Assembly (NCBI RefSeq): GCF_035610345.1
Contig: NZ_CP141214.1
Span: 528,230-592,229, forward strand
From: Sinorhizobium meliloti
GTDB lineage: Bacteria; Pseudomonadota; Alphaproteobacteria; Rhizobiales; Rhizobiaceae
Direction: 5' to 3'
Length of the DNA stretch: 64,000 bases
Under the pieces are notes generated by a model. It ran no database searches. It saw only the letters and a program-made list of their open reading frames with translations, and was not told where the DNA came from. Positions 42,704 to 51,851 of the stretch are shown here, in pieces. Position 1 is the first letter of the stretch; every line of letters begins with the position of its first letter. Both the position numbers and the translations under genes were made by a program.

Positions 42704-43672
42704 TCAGAATGGGGAATCGGGGAAGTAGAACTGGTCGGCGTTCTCCGGAGTGATAAGCGGTGCACCGAGCAGGAACGAACCGCGCATCGGCGCCTGACCG
42801 GAGAATTGTGCCGCGGTCATATAGATGGCCGACTTGATCATCGACGGCGGATAGGGGGTCGAGACCGGTGTGCGCTCATTGCCTTCCTTCACCATTTCGA
42901 TGACTTGCTTCATGCCGTTGCCGCCGAGGGCATACTTTATGTCCTTGCGGCCTGCGCGGTCGACGGCCTCGATTACGCCGAGCAACATGTCGTCGTCGTT
43001 GGCCCAGACGGCGTCGATCTTCGGGTACTTTGCGAGATAGTCCTGCATGAGCTTGAAGGCTTCGTCCTGGTTCCAGTTGGCGTACTGGATATCGAGGATC
43101 TTGATGTTCGTCTTGTTGATGACGTCCGAGAAGCCTTTGATGCGTTCGTCGTCGATCACGGTCGGGATGCCGCGCAAGACGACGATCTCGCCCTCCCCGC
43201 CAAGTTTATCGGAAAGCCAGCGCGCCGTATTGGAACCCACGGCGATGTTGTCGCCGGCGACGTAGAGGTCCTGGATCGTCGGGTCGGTGAGGCCACGGTC
43301 GACCACGGAAATGAAGGTGCCCTTTTCCTTGATCTGCTCGACCGGTCCGGTCAGTTCTTCCGACGTAAACGGCAGAATGACCAGCGCGTCGAGCTTGCGG
43401 GTCGCCGACAGGTCTTCAAGCGCGGAGACCTGCGCGGTCGCCGATGACGCGGTCGACAGCACGACGTCTACGTTCGGAAAGGCGGCCTCGACCTCCTTCT
43501 CAGCCTGCTCTGCATGGTAGACGACTCCTCCCGTCCACCCATGCGTTGCGGCCGGAATTGAGACGGCGACAGTCACGTTCCTCTCCTGGGCCTGAGCGCT
43601 GCCCAGTGGCAGAGCCAGGACCAGGGTAGCCGTCGATAACAAGAGTCCAGCCTTGCGGATAATAGACTTCAT
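42704..43672 (-). CDS. Sugar-type ABC transporter substrate-binding protein
   Basis: A 322-residue periplasmic protein of the Peripla_BP_4 (RbsB/XylF-like) family. A signal peptide ends near AQA-QER (about residue 29). ITPENADQFYFPDSPF closes the protein, and the hinge segments ALVILPFTSEELTGPVEQ and DAVWANDDDMLLGV are typical of the family. GGAGGAG precedes the start. It is the last gene of the regulator-ATPase-permease-binding protein operon. The substrate cannot be told from sequence; it is probably the compound degraded by the divergent enzymes. Confidence 0.92.
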   Translation of the reverse strand: MKSIIRKAGLLLSTATLVLALPLGSAQAQERNVTVAVSIPAATHGWTGGVVYHAEQAEKEVEAAFPNVDVVLSTASSATAQVSALEDLSATRKLDALVILPFTSEELTGPVEQIKEKGTFISVVDRGLTDPTIQDLYVAGDNIAVGSNTARWLSDKLGGEGEIVVLRGIPTVIDDERIKGFSDVINKTNIKILDIQYANWNQDEAFKLMQDYLAKYPKIDAVWANDDDMLLGVIEAVDRAGRKDIKYALGGNGMKQVIEMVKEGNERTPVSTPYPPSMIKSAIYMTAAQFSGQAPMRGSFLLGAPLITPENADQFYFPDSPF

Positions 43673-43701
43673 TTTCTCCTCCTTCGAAGTCGGTGCTGTT
43701 T

Positions 43702-44697
43702 TCAGCGGTTGGCAGTAAAGCGGTGCGCCAGCATGGCGACGATGATGATCGCTCCCTGGACGGCGGCGACGAGGTATTCCGAAACCATGTCCGACAAAAC
43801 CATGACATTGGCGATCACCTCAAGGATGAGGGCGCCGGCCACCGTGCCGCCAATGCGTCCCCGCCCGCCGCGGAGCAGCGTGCCGCCGATCACGACCGCG
43901 GTGATGACCTGCAGCTCCCAGAGCTGTCCGGTCGTTGGCGTTGCCGCGCCGAGGCGGGGCACATAGCAGATCGCAGCGACGGCGACGCAGAAGCCCTGGA
44001 TCACGTAAGCGACGGTACGCACTCCGGCGACGTTGACGCCTGAAAAGCGCGCGACCTCGACATTGGATCCCGCCGACTTCAAGCGGCGGCCATACTTGGT
44101 CTTGTAGAGCAGGAAGGCGCCGGCCACGACGACGACGAAGGTGATGAGCACCGGATAGGGAATGCCGAAGACGCTGCCGAAATAGACCGGACGATAGGCT
44201 TCCCGGAGGCTGCGATCGATAGGCAGCGAGCCGCCATCGGTCATGAAGGTGATGAAGGCGCGGAAAATGCCCATCGTGCCCAGCGTCACGATGAAGGGCT
44301 CTATTCGCCCGACGGTCACGATAAGCCCGTTGAAGAGGCCGCACAGCGCTCCGACCAGCAGCGCGATGCCCGCTCCCATCGGAATCGCCCAAGGTCCAAA
44401 TGCCGGGGCGAGTTGGTTCATCGCCATGATCATGATACCGGTGACGAAGGCCATCATCGAACCCACGGACAGGTCGAGCCCGCCGGACGAGATGACGAAG
44501 GTCGCCCCGACGGCGATGATCGCGATGAAGGCGCTCCGCGTAATGACGTTGATCAGATTGGCCGACGACACGAAGTTGGAGTTCACCAGCGCCCCGAACA
44601 GCACGATCACCGCAAGAGCGATGAAGGGCGCCAGATCGGCCCAGCGGATGCGCGCTCCTTCGTCAGTGGGTGCGAGTGTTGCTGTCGCTGCGGTCAT
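43702..44697 (-). CDS. Sugar-type ABC transporter permease (RbsC type)
   Basis: A 331-residue membrane permease of the RbsC family with about eight to ten helices. TSSGGLDLSVGSMMAF-type and GRIEPFIVTLGTMGIFRAF motifs are present, as is the GRGRIGGTVAGALIL segment near the end. The ATG at 44697 has GGAGGAG upstream and lies 35 bases inside the end of the ATPase gene, so translation is coupled. Confidence 0.92.
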   Translation of the reverse strand: MTAATATLAPTDEGARIRWADLAPFIALAVIVLFGALVNSNFVSSANLINVITRSAFIAIIAVGATFVISSGGLDLSVGSMMAFVTGIMIMAMNQLAPAFGPWAIPMGAGIALLVGALCGLFNGLIVTVGRIEPFIVTLGTMGIFRAFITFMTDGGSLPIDRSLREAYRPVYFGSVFGIPYPVLITFVVVVAGAFLLYKTKYGRRLKSAGSNVEVARFSGVNVAGVRTVAYVIQGFCVAVAAICYVPRLGAATPTTGQLWELQVITAVVIGGTLLRGGRGRIGGTVAGALILEVIANVMVLSDMVSEYLVAAVQGAIIIVAMLAHRFTANR

Positions 44698-46252
44698 GTT
44701 TCTCCTCCCCGACGTCCGCGCGCCCACCGGTCGTGGCGGCGTAGACGACATTTTCCTCATTGATTTCATTGCCGCTCAGCTCAGCGACGATCCTCCCGGC
44801 ACGCATCACCAGAACGCGGTCGGAAAGACCCACCAGTTCCGGCATTTCCGACGAAATGACGATGCAGGCCTTGCCGGCGCGCACTATCCCGTCGATGAAT
44901 TCATAGATCTGGCTCTTGTTGCCGATATCGATCCCGCGCGTCGGCTCGTCGATGATGATCACCGAGGGGTCGGCCATCATCACCTTGGCAAGGAGCAGCT
45001 TCTGCTGGTTCCCACCCGAAAGCTGGCTGGCTTCGAGGCGTAGCGAGCGAACGCGGATGTCGTAATCGGCCACCGCCTTTCGAAGGCGGGAAAGCTCTCC
45101 CCGCTTGTCCAGAAGGACACCCGGATTGATCGTGTCCAGCGCCTGCAGGGTGAGGTTGGGACCGAGCTTCTCCTCCAGGAGCAAGCCTTTGCCCTTGCGG
45201 TCCTCGGTGAGGTAAACCAGGCCGGCGTCCATTAAGGTGCCGACGGAACGGCTCCCGATCTGCCGGCCGTTCAGGGCAATGCTTTCAACCTCTGACGGAC
45301 GAAGACCCATCAGGCCCTCGATCAGTTCGGTACGACCCGCCCCGATCATGCCGCCGATACCCAGCACCTCGCCGGGCCTGACGCTAAATGAGACCTTCTG
45401 CGAGCCGTGGTCGACGGCAAGGTTGGTGACTGACAGGATCGGAGCCGCAGTCGCGGTTGGCCGCTTATGCGGATAGAGCATTTCCAGCTCCCGCCCGACC
45501 ATCAGCTCCGCCATTTCACGCTGGCCGAGGCCGGCCGCCGGCCAAGTCCCGATCATGCGGCCGTCCCGAAGCACGGTGACGCGGTCGGCAAGCGCCTGAA
45601 CCTCATCGAGGCGATGGGAGATGTAGAGCACCGCAACCCCGTGATCGCGCAGGCTGCGAACGATGTCGAGCAGCGCCGCCACTTCGTCGTTTGCGAGAAC
45701 CGCAGTCGGCTCGTCGAAAATGACGACCTTTCGCTCGTCCAGAAGGGCGCGCGCGATCTGCACGAGCTGGCGCTGTGCGAGCGGCAGCTCACCCACACGG
45801 TCGCGCGGCCGGGCCGCTGAACCGACCCGCGCGAGGAGTTCGGCGGCACGACTGTTCATCGCCTTGTCATTGACCAGCAGACCTCGGCCGACCTCGCGAC
45901 CCAAATACAGGTTTTCCGCAACGGTGAGGTCCGCAGCGAGCAGGATTTCCTGGTGCACGAGTACAATGCCGGCATTTTCCGCCTCCACCGCGTTTCGGAA
46001 CTCGATCGACTTCCCCTCCAGGAGCAGGTGGCCGGCCGTCGGGGCAACATGGCCGGAAAGGAGCTTCATCAGCGTCGATTTTCCGGCGCCGTTCTCACCG
46101 ATAATGGCGTGAACCTCCCCGGCGCGAACCTCGAGCGTGACGCCCGAAAGGACGGTAATCGGACCGTAGGCTTTGCCAAGACCCTCTGCCGCGAGTGCGG
46201 CAACAGCGGGGTTTGGCGGCGCTACCGCATTGGAAGGCAGAGCGGCGTTCAT
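44663..46252 (-). CDS. Sugar-type ABC transporter ATPase (double NBD, RbsA type)
   Basis: A 529-residue protein with two nucleotide-binding halves. The first has Walker A GENGAGKST and Walker B VVIFDEPTAVL, with a signature reading LPLAQRQLVQIARAL. The second has LSGGNQQKLLLAK and IIIDEPTRGIDI but a degenerate Walker A (GMIGAGRTE), as usual for RbsA-like proteins. The start overlaps the regulator stop as ATGA. The C-terminal tail (KHDRSDSNTRTH) overlaps the permease start. Confidence 0.92.
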   Translation of the reverse strand: MNAALPSNAVAPPNPAVAALAAEGLGKAYGPITVLSGVTLEVRAGEVHAIIGENGAGKSTLMKLLSGHVAPTAGHLLLEGKSIEFRNAVEAENAGIVLVHQEILLAADLTVAENLYLGREVGRGLLVNDKAMNSRAAELLARVGSAARPRDRVGELPLAQRQLVQIARALLDERKVVIFDEPTAVLANDEVAALLDIVRSLRDHGVAVLYISHRLDEVQALADRVTVLRDGRMIGTWPAAGLGQREMAELMVGRELEMLYPHKRPTATAAPILSVTNLAVDHGSQKVSFSVRPGEVLGIGGMIGAGRTELIEGLMGLRPSEVESIALNGRQIGSRSVGTLMDAGLVYLTEDRKGKGLLLEEKLGPNLTLQALDTINPGVLLDKRGELSRLRKAVADYDIRVRSLRLEASQLSGGNQQKLLLAKVMMADPSVIIIDEPTRGIDIGNKSQIYEFIDGIVRAGKACIVISSEMPELVGLSDRVLVMRAGRIVAELSGNEINEENVVYAATTGGRADVGEEKHDRSDSNTRTH

Positions 46253-46962
46253 TCGAACGCCGAAAGCAAACGATCGCGCGAGCGTTCGATGTGGACGCGC
46301 ATGGCATAGTATGCGGCCTGCGGATCGCGCGCCCGGAAGGCAGCCAGCAGGCTCTCATGCTCTTCGAGCGCCTCCTCAGTCACCCGGATGTGGAACATCA
46401 GCCGGAAGATGTGCAGATGGACATGCTGGTTCGACAGCGTGCTGCGGATCACGTCGTTCCCGGCGATCTTCAGGATCGCGTCATGGAACTGCGCATCGGC
46501 GCGGGCAAAGCGGGAGTAGCGCGTGTTACGATCGACCGGCGCCTCGCCGTGGCCCATGTCGGCCGCGGAATTCTCGAGCTGCTGGAGCGCCTCCGGAGTC
46601 ATGTTGACGGCGGCAAGCCGGGCAGCTTCGGGTTCGACCAACAGGCGAAAAGCATAGAGGTCTTCGAACTGCTTGCGCGTCCATTGCGGGGCTGCACTAT
46701 AGCCGATCAGATGCTCTTTGCGAACGAGGCCCTCGCGTTCCAGGCGGCTCAGCGCCTCGCGGATCGGTGTCTGGGATACGCCGAGTTCGCGAGCGAGGAC
46801 ATCGATCGGAATGCGTGCACCAGGCGCAATATCGAGGGACATCAGTCGGTGATAGATGCTGTCATAAACGCCTTCGACCACACTCGTCGGGCGAATACCA
46901 GCCCCCCTGCTTGACCTCTCCGCTGCAACTGCCACTGCCATTCTCCGACTGCTTATTGACAT
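46249..46962 (-). CDS. GntR-family regulator, FCD (FadR/VanR) subfamily
   Basis: A 237-residue regulator. The winged-helix domain (SVVEGVYDSIYHRL through LGVSQTPIREALSRLEREGLV, about residues 30-90) is followed by an all-helical FCD ligand domain with metal-site residues in RADAQFHDAIL and HVHLHIF. It is the first gene of the ABC operon and overlaps the ATPase start as ATGA, so it probably autoregulates and controls both this operon and the divergent catabolic genes. The start is uncertain: ATG 46962 is used; ATG 46941 and upstream 46986 are possible. Confidence 0.88.
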   Translation of the reverse strand: MSISSRRMAVAVAAERSSRGAGIRPTSVVEGVYDSIYHRLMSLDIAPGARIPIDVLARELGVSQTPIREALSRLEREGLVRKEHLIGYSAAPQWTRKQFEDLYAFRLLVEPEAARLAAVNMTPEALQQLENSAADMGHGEAPVDRNTRYSRFARADAQFHDAILKIAGNDVIRSTLSNQHVHLHIFRLMFHIRVTEEALEEHESLLAAFRARDPQAAYYAMRVHIERSRDRLLSAFE

Positions 46963-46984
46963 ACGACGTTTTGTTGCAAATAAC

Positions 46985-47012
46985 ATATCGCATGTCAAAT
47001 ACAATATCGTAT
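46985..47012. promoter_or_regulatory. Candidate operators: direct repeat ATATCG(C/T)AT
   Basis: Between the divergent regulator and Ldh genes, ATATCGCAT (46985-46993) and ATATCGTAT (47004-47012) form a direct repeat with 19-base spacing. ATAC-N6-GTAT (46999-47012) overlaps the second. They fit a binding region for the adjacent GntR protein, but the assignment is inference. Confidence 0.45.
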
Positions 47013-47035
47013 ATGATCTGATATAGGATTATCAA

Positions 47036-48064
47036 ATGAGGCTGCCGCCCTCCCGCCTGAGGAATCTGAGCGTCGCTCTGCTGGAAAAGCGGGGTGTTCC
47101 CGCCGACTCCGCTCGTCTTCAGGCAGATCTCCTCCTGGAGGCCGAGCTGCGCGGATTGCCCTCCCACGGCCTGCAACGCCTGCCATTGCTTCTGACCCGG
47201 CTCGATAAAGGGCTCGCGAACCCCACGACGCGTGGAAAGGGAGTCTGGCGAAGAGACTCATTTCTGAGCGTCGACGGCGAACGCGGCCTGGGCCCGGTCG
47301 TGATGATGAACGCCCTGCGCGTCATGCAACGCACCCTTAAGGAGACAGGACTCGCCATTGCCGCGATCCGCAACGCCAATCACCTGGGAATGCTTGCCTA
47401 TTATGCGGAGGCCGCCGCAAGAGACGGCCTGATCGGCATTGTCATGTCGACCAGCGAAGCGCTCGTGCACCCATTCGGCGGAACGCAAGCCATGGTCGGC
47501 ACCAATCCGGTCGCGATCGGCATTCCTGCGGGTGACCGCCCTTTCGTGCTGGATCTCGCAACCAGCATCGTTTCCATGGGCAAAATCAACAACCATGCGA
47601 TTCGCGGTCTCGCGATCCCGGCCGGCTGGGCAGTGGACCGAGACGGTCGCGCCACAACCGATCCGCACGCGGCACAGGCAGGGGCGATCGCGCCGTTCGG
47701 CGACGCGAAGGGATATGGTCTGGGCCTTGCGATCGAGCTTCTTGTCGCGGCGCTTGCCGGATCCAATCTGGCGCCTGATGTGCATGGAACGCTCGACGAC
47801 ATTCATCCCGCCAATAAAGGCGACCTTCTCATTCTGATCGATCCCTCGGAAGGCGCGGGTAACACACCGGAACTTGCCGCCTATCTCGACCGCCTGCGCC
47901 TATCCCGCCCGCTCGACCCTGCGCAACCAGTCGCCATTCCGGGAGACGGGGCACGAGTACGCCGCGCTGCAGCAGCGAAGACTGGCATCGAACTGCCGCG
48001 GACGCTTTTCGACCAACTTACGGCCCTCGAGGTCGCTGAATTCATCGGAGGACATACGCAATGA
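47036..48064 (+). CDS. Ldh-family NAD(P)-dependent 2-hydroxyacid dehydrogenase
   Basis: A 342-residue malate/lactate dehydrogenase-family oxidoreductase (type YlbC/AllD). Visible motifs include SHGLQRLPLLL (about 43-53), RNANHLGMLAYYAEAA with the catalytic histidine (about 112-127), GTNPVAIGIPAG and GDAKGYGLGLAIELL. Relatives reduce or oxidise ureidoglycolate, sulfolactate or similar 2-hydroxyacids. The gene starts the divergent catabolic operon; AGGA lies 8 bases upstream. It overlaps the next gene as ATGA. Confidence 0.9.
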   Translation: MRLPPSRLRNLSVALLEKRGVPADSARLQADLLLEAELRGLPSHGLQRLPLLLTRLDKGLANPTTRGKGVWRRDSFLSVDGERGLGPVVMMNALRVMQRTLKETGLAIAAIRNANHLGMLAYYAEAAARDGLIGIVMSTSEALVHPFGGTQAMVGTNPVAIGIPAGDRPFVLDLATSIVSMGKINNHAIRGLAIPAGWAVDRDGRATTDPHAAQAGAIAPFGDAKGYGLGLAIELLVAALAGSNLAPDVHGTLDDIHPANKGDLLILIDPSEGAGNTPELAAYLDRLRLSRPLDPAQPVAIPGDGARVRRAAAAKTGIELPRTLFDQLTALEVAEFIGGHTQ

Positions 48065-49260
48065 ACCTATTCGGCACACTAAGGGCGCCTGGCGAATTGC
48101 TTTTCGGCGCCGGGCAGCGCCATGCCCTTGGCGGCATCGCCGCCAAGCTCGGCCGGCGCGCGCTGATCGTCACCGACACGCGCCTTGCAGTGGATGCCGA
48201 CCTGCTTACGCTGGTGCGGCGACTGGAGGAGGCAGGGCTTGAGGCGATGGTGGACAGTTCCACCCTGCCGGACGTTCCCGTGGAATCGGCCATCGCGAGC
48301 GCTGCCGCGGCCAGGGGCTTTGCGCCGGACCTCGTCATCGGCATCGGTGGCGGGTCCTGTCTCGACATGGCGAAATGCGTCGCCCTCCTCCTTACCCACG
48401 GCGGGCGGCCACAGGACTATTATGGCGAACATGCCGTCCCGGGCCCGGTGATGTCATTGATCGCCATTCCCACCACCGCCGGCACCGGCTCGGAGGTGAC
48501 GCCCGTCGCCGTGCTTTCGGATGCCGAACGTAGCCTGAAAGTTGGCATTTCAAGCCCGCACCTGATCCCGGCGGTATCGATCTGCGACCCCGAACTCACA
48601 CTCTCCTGCCCATCCGGCCTGACTGCAATCGCCGGCGCGGACGCCCTGACGCATGCGATCGAAGCCTTTACGGCCATCCGGCGCGAGCCCGTCCCCGGTA
48701 TCGCGCAGCAGCGCGTCTTCGTCGGTAAGAACGCGCTTTCCGATCACTTTGCCCTTGGCGCCATTACCCTCCTGTGGCAGGGGCTGGAGAGGGCCTGCAA
48801 GGACGGCGCCGACGCCGGCGCGCGCGAAAAGGTGATGCTCGGCGCAACGCTCGCCGGTCTTGCTTTCGGGGTGGCGGGCACTGCCGCGGCCCACGCCATC
48901 CAGTACCCCGTCGGCGCGCTCACCCATACGGCCCATGGCCTCGGGGTCGCCTGTCTCATGCCCTATGTCATGACCTGGAATGCGCCGCTCATCCGCGACG
49001 AACTCGCGCAGATCGCGCATGCGGCCGGGCTCGGCGGACCGGATGAAGTGATCCCTGCCCTCGTTTCGCTCTTCGAACGCATCGGCATTCCCGCCACGCT
49101 GCGGGATCTCGGCCTCGAGGAAGACCGGATCGACTGGGTGGCGGAACAAAGCTCGGGTATCGCACGCCTCATCCAGAACAATCCCCGCCCCCTGAACCCG
49201 CACGAGATGCGCAACCTCGTCGCCGCCGCCCATTGCGGCGACCGCTCGCGCCTGAACTGA
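48061..49260 (+). CDS. Iron-containing alcohol dehydrogenase
   Basis: A 399-residue group III alcohol dehydrogenase. NAD-binding GGGSCLDMAK (about 98-107), TTAGTGSEVTPVAVL, and iron-ligand region DALTHAIEAF and HTAHGLGVACLMP are present. Family members include 4-hydroxybutyrate dehydrogenases, maleylacetate reductases and lactaldehyde reductases. Because the next gene is a succinate-semialdehyde-type dehydrogenase, a 4-hydroxybutyrate-like substrate is possible; this is inference from context. Confidence 0.92.
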   Translation: MNLFGTLRAPGELLFGAGQRHALGGIAAKLGRRALIVTDTRLAVDADLLTLVRRLEEAGLEAMVDSSTLPDVPVESAIASAAAARGFAPDLVIGIGGGSCLDMAKCVALLLTHGGRPQDYYGEHAVPGPVMSLIAIPTTAGTGSEVTPVAVLSDAERSLKVGISSPHLIPAVSICDPELTLSCPSGLTAIAGADALTHAIEAFTAIRREPVPGIAQQRVFVGKNALSDHFALGAITLLWQGLERACKDGADAGAREKVMLGATLAGLAFGVAGTAAAHAIQYPVGALTHTAHGLGVACLMPYVMTWNAPLIRDELAQIAHAAGLGGPDEVIPALVSLFERIGIPATLRDLGLEEDRIDWVAEQSSGIARLIQNNPRPLNPHEMRNLVAAAHCGDRSRLN

Positions 49261-49276
49261 GTCGAAAGGACCCTCC

Positions 49277-50740
49277 ATGACCTTCCATGCCAAGTTTTCC
49301 GGCTACGCCGATCCCGCCCTGCATGCCGCGGGCCTCTACATCGGCGGCAAATGGCAAAGCGGTAGGGGAATAACCGTTCTCGACCCTTCGACCGGCAATC
49401 TGCTGGCCGAGGTCGCCGACGCCTCCATCGAGGACGCACAGCGCGCAGTCGATGCCGCGCATGCCGCTGCCGCAGGGTGGCGCGCCACTCCGGCTCGCCA
49501 GCGCTCGGAAATCCTGAGACGCTGGTATCAGCTGATGACACAGCACGCCGAGGAGCTTGCAACTCTCATCGCACTGGAAAACGGCAAGGCCCTGGTCGAC
49601 GCACGCGGCGAAGTCGCTTATGCCGCCGAATTCTTCCGCTGGTACGCTGAAGAGGCGACCCGCATTCCGGGCGAATTCCGGCGCACTCCCTCCGGGTCGC
49701 ACAATATCCTCGTTGACCATGAGCCGATCGGCATTGCCGTCCTGATCACGCCCTGGAATTTCCCCGCCGCTATGGCGACGCGCAAGATCGGGCCCGCCCT
49801 TGCCGCCGGCTGCACGGTGATCCTGAAACCTGCCTCGGAGACGCCGTTGACGACCTACGCCATGGCCAGACTCGGCGAAGAGGCGGGCGTTCCGCCTGGC
49901 GTCGTCAACGTGCTGACCACAAGCAATCCAGGCGGAATAACGAATGCGATGCTCGCCGATTCGCGGGTTCGTAAGCTTTCATTCACCGGCTCGACCGGCG
50001 TTGGCCGCGTTCTGCTTGCCGAAGCCGCCAAGTCGGTCGTCAGCTGCTCGATGGAGCTCGGCGGCAACGCGCCCTTCATCGTGTTCGACGACGCGGACCT
50101 CGAAGCGGCACTCGACGGTGCGATGATCGCCAAGATGCGAAACGCTGGAGAAGCCTGCACTGCCGCCAATCGTTTCTATGTCCAGGCGGGCATCCATGAT
50201 GCGTTTGTCGCCGGCCTCACGGCGCGGATGATGTCACTGAAGATCGGTCCCGGATACGATCCCGAGACGCAATGTGGACCGATGATCACGCAAAACGCCG
50301 TCCGCAAGATCGACCGGCTCGTCTCAGAGGCACTCGCCGCGGGTGCGCGGGCAACGACCGGCGGCAAACCGCTTACGGAAAACGGGTACTTCTATCCGCC
50401 GACGGTACTCGAAAACGTCCCCGTAAACGCGTCGATCGCACGTGAGGAAATCTTCGGACCGGTCGCGCCTGTCTACAAGTTCGAAAGCGACGACGAGGCG
50501 ATCCGCCTCGCAAACAATACCGAGTATGGCCTCGCCGCGTACATCTACAGCCGCGATCTCAAACGTGCGATGACGGTCGGAAAGCACATCGAAACCGGCA
50601 TGCTCGGCATCAACAGGGGCCTGATGTCAGACCCCGCCGCTCCCTTCGGCGGCGTTAAACAGAGCGGCCTTGGCCGCGAAGGCGGCGTGACCGGCATTCT
50701 GGAATTCATGGAGCCGAAATATTATGCAGTTGATTATTGA
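49277..50740 (+). CDS. gabD: NAD(P)-dependent succinate-semialdehyde dehydrogenase-type ALDH
   Basis: A 487-residue aldehyde dehydrogenase. The general base is E260 (MELGGNAPF) and the nucleophile C294 (GEACTAANRF). TPWNFPAAM and KPASETPLTTYA cofactor motifs are present. Closest by feel to GabD/SSADH. It lies 16 bases after the iron dehydrogenase, which would supply its aldehyde, and 15 bases before the hydrolase. The symbol is provisional since the true substrate is not known. Confidence 0.88.
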   Translation: MTFHAKFSGYADPALHAAGLYIGGKWQSGRGITVLDPSTGNLLAEVADASIEDAQRAVDAAHAAAAGWRATPARQRSEILRRWYQLMTQHAEELATLIALENGKALVDARGEVAYAAEFFRWYAEEATRIPGEFRRTPSGSHNILVDHEPIGIAVLITPWNFPAAMATRKIGPALAAGCTVILKPASETPLTTYAMARLGEEAGVPPGVVNVLTTSNPGGITNAMLADSRVRKLSFTGSTGVGRVLLAEAAKSVVSCSMELGGNAPFIVFDDADLEAALDGAMIAKMRNAGEACTAANRFYVQAGIHDAFVAGLTARMMSLKIGPGYDPETQCGPMITQNAVRKIDRLVSEALAAGARATTGGKPLTENGYFYPPTVLENVPVNASIAREEIFGPVAPVYKFESDDEAIRLANNTEYGLAAYIYSRDLKRAMTVGKHIETGMLGINRGLMSDPAAPFGGVKQSGLGREGGVTGILEFMEPKYYAVDY

Positions 50741-50755
50741 TCGGCGGAGCAGACG

Positions 50756-51601
50756 ATGACAGCACAGGACCTTTACCGCATTCGCGACTTCGTGCCCGAT
50801 TTCGACACCATCGCCGCAGAGTTCGCCGAACGCAGCCGGGCCCTATCGGCGCGCGCCGATGTGCGGGCAGACATACCGTACGGCGCCGGCGCCCGCGAGG
50901 TCGTCGATGTGATCTTGCCGGAGCGCCTCCAGGCCGGCGCGCCCCTGCATGTGTTCGTTCACGGCGGATATTGGCGCTCCGGCGAAAAGATCAACTATCG
51001 TTTCGTCGCTGCACCGGTTCTTGCGGCGGGGGGCATTGCGGCCCTGGTCGAATACGACCTGATGCCTCGCAGCCGCTTGGACGTGCTGGTGGATCAGGTT
51101 CGACGATCGGTGCTCTGGCTTCAGGCCCACGCAAGCGATTTCGGCGCGGATCCTGCGCGACTGACCGTCAGCGGTCATTCGGCAGGCGCGCATCTTGCTT
51201 CCTTCCTCGCAGCAACCGGGCCCGAGGAAGCCTATCCGCCCTCCCTGCCGACGCTTCAAGGCTTGCTGCTTCTAAGCGGAATCTACGACCTGTCGGGCAT
51301 ACCGGACAGCTTCCTTCGACACGAAGCGGAAATGACGCCGATGGAAGCTGCCGCATGGTCCCCTCTCACCAGCTCGCAGCTCCCCTGCCCGACGCGCGTC
51401 ATCGCCTATGGCGCGGACGAGACGACGCCATTCCACAGTCAGGCGGCCGGGCTATGTGAGCTGCTGCGTGCCCGGGACGAAAGTGCCGAACTGCTCCCGG
51501 TTCCTGATCTCAACCACATGAGCGTCGTGCTCGATCTTGCCGATACCGACGGCATACTCGGCCGGCAGCTTCACGATTTGGTGGCCCGACCAATCCGGTG
51601 A
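50756..51601 (+). CDS. Alpha/beta hydrolase, kynurenine-formamidase/esterase-like
   Basis: A 281-residue hydrolase. The oxyanion motif HGGYWRSGEK (about 65-74) and nucleophile elbow SGHSAGAH with S142 place it in the hormone-sensitive lipase-like/KynB-like group. The acid and base are probably in the GADETTPFHSQ and DLNHMSVVL stretches. It closes the four-gene operon and may cleave an ester or amide of the transported compound. Confidence 0.85.
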   Translation: MTAQDLYRIRDFVPDFDTIAAEFAERSRALSARADVRADIPYGAGAREVVDVILPERLQAGAPLHVFVHGGYWRSGEKINYRFVAAPVLAAGGIAALVEYDLMPRSRLDVLVDQVRRSVLWLQAHASDFGADPARLTVSGHSAGAHLASFLAATGPEEAYPPSLPTLQGLLLLSGIYDLSGIPDSFLRHEAEMTPMEAAAWSPLTSSQLPCPTRVIAYGADETTPFHSQAAGLCELLRARDESAELLPVPDLNHMSVVLDLADTDGILGRQLHDLVARPIR

Positions 51602-51736
51602 ATCCGGAAAGCGCCTTGGGGCGAAAGGCTCGCGGCGAGCGCCGAAGAAGTTCGGCGCTGGTGCGTCGGGCCATGTCGGCCGCATTGAAGGGATGCGAAC
51701 CGCGGGCCACATCAAAAACTACGCCGCAGCATAATA

Positions 51737-51752
51737 TTATACACTCGTATAA
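51737..51752. promoter_or_regulatory. Inverted repeat TTATAC-N4-GTATAA, candidate operator
   Basis: A perfect 6-bp inverted repeat lies in an AT-rich patch 100 bases before the flavin oxidoreductase gene. It resembles ATAC-GTAT half-sites near the GntR gene promoter at 46999-47012, with different spacing. The rest of the 250-base gap (51602-51851) shows nothing else. Confidence 0.45.
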
Positions 51753-51851
51753 CAAATCTCTTGCCTGACGGAAGGTTCCCGATATCTTGCCGCCACCCCA
51801 ACCGCGGCGCTCCGGCGCGGTGGACCGCAGTTCCCTTCAGGATCCAAGGCA

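Noticed and set aside
44663..46252. First ABC signature reading LPLAQRQ rather than LSGGQ as a sign of inactivity
   Set aside because: Variants of this kind (LSxAQxQ, LSVGQQQ) are common in the first half of RbsA-type ATPases, and Walker motifs are intact.
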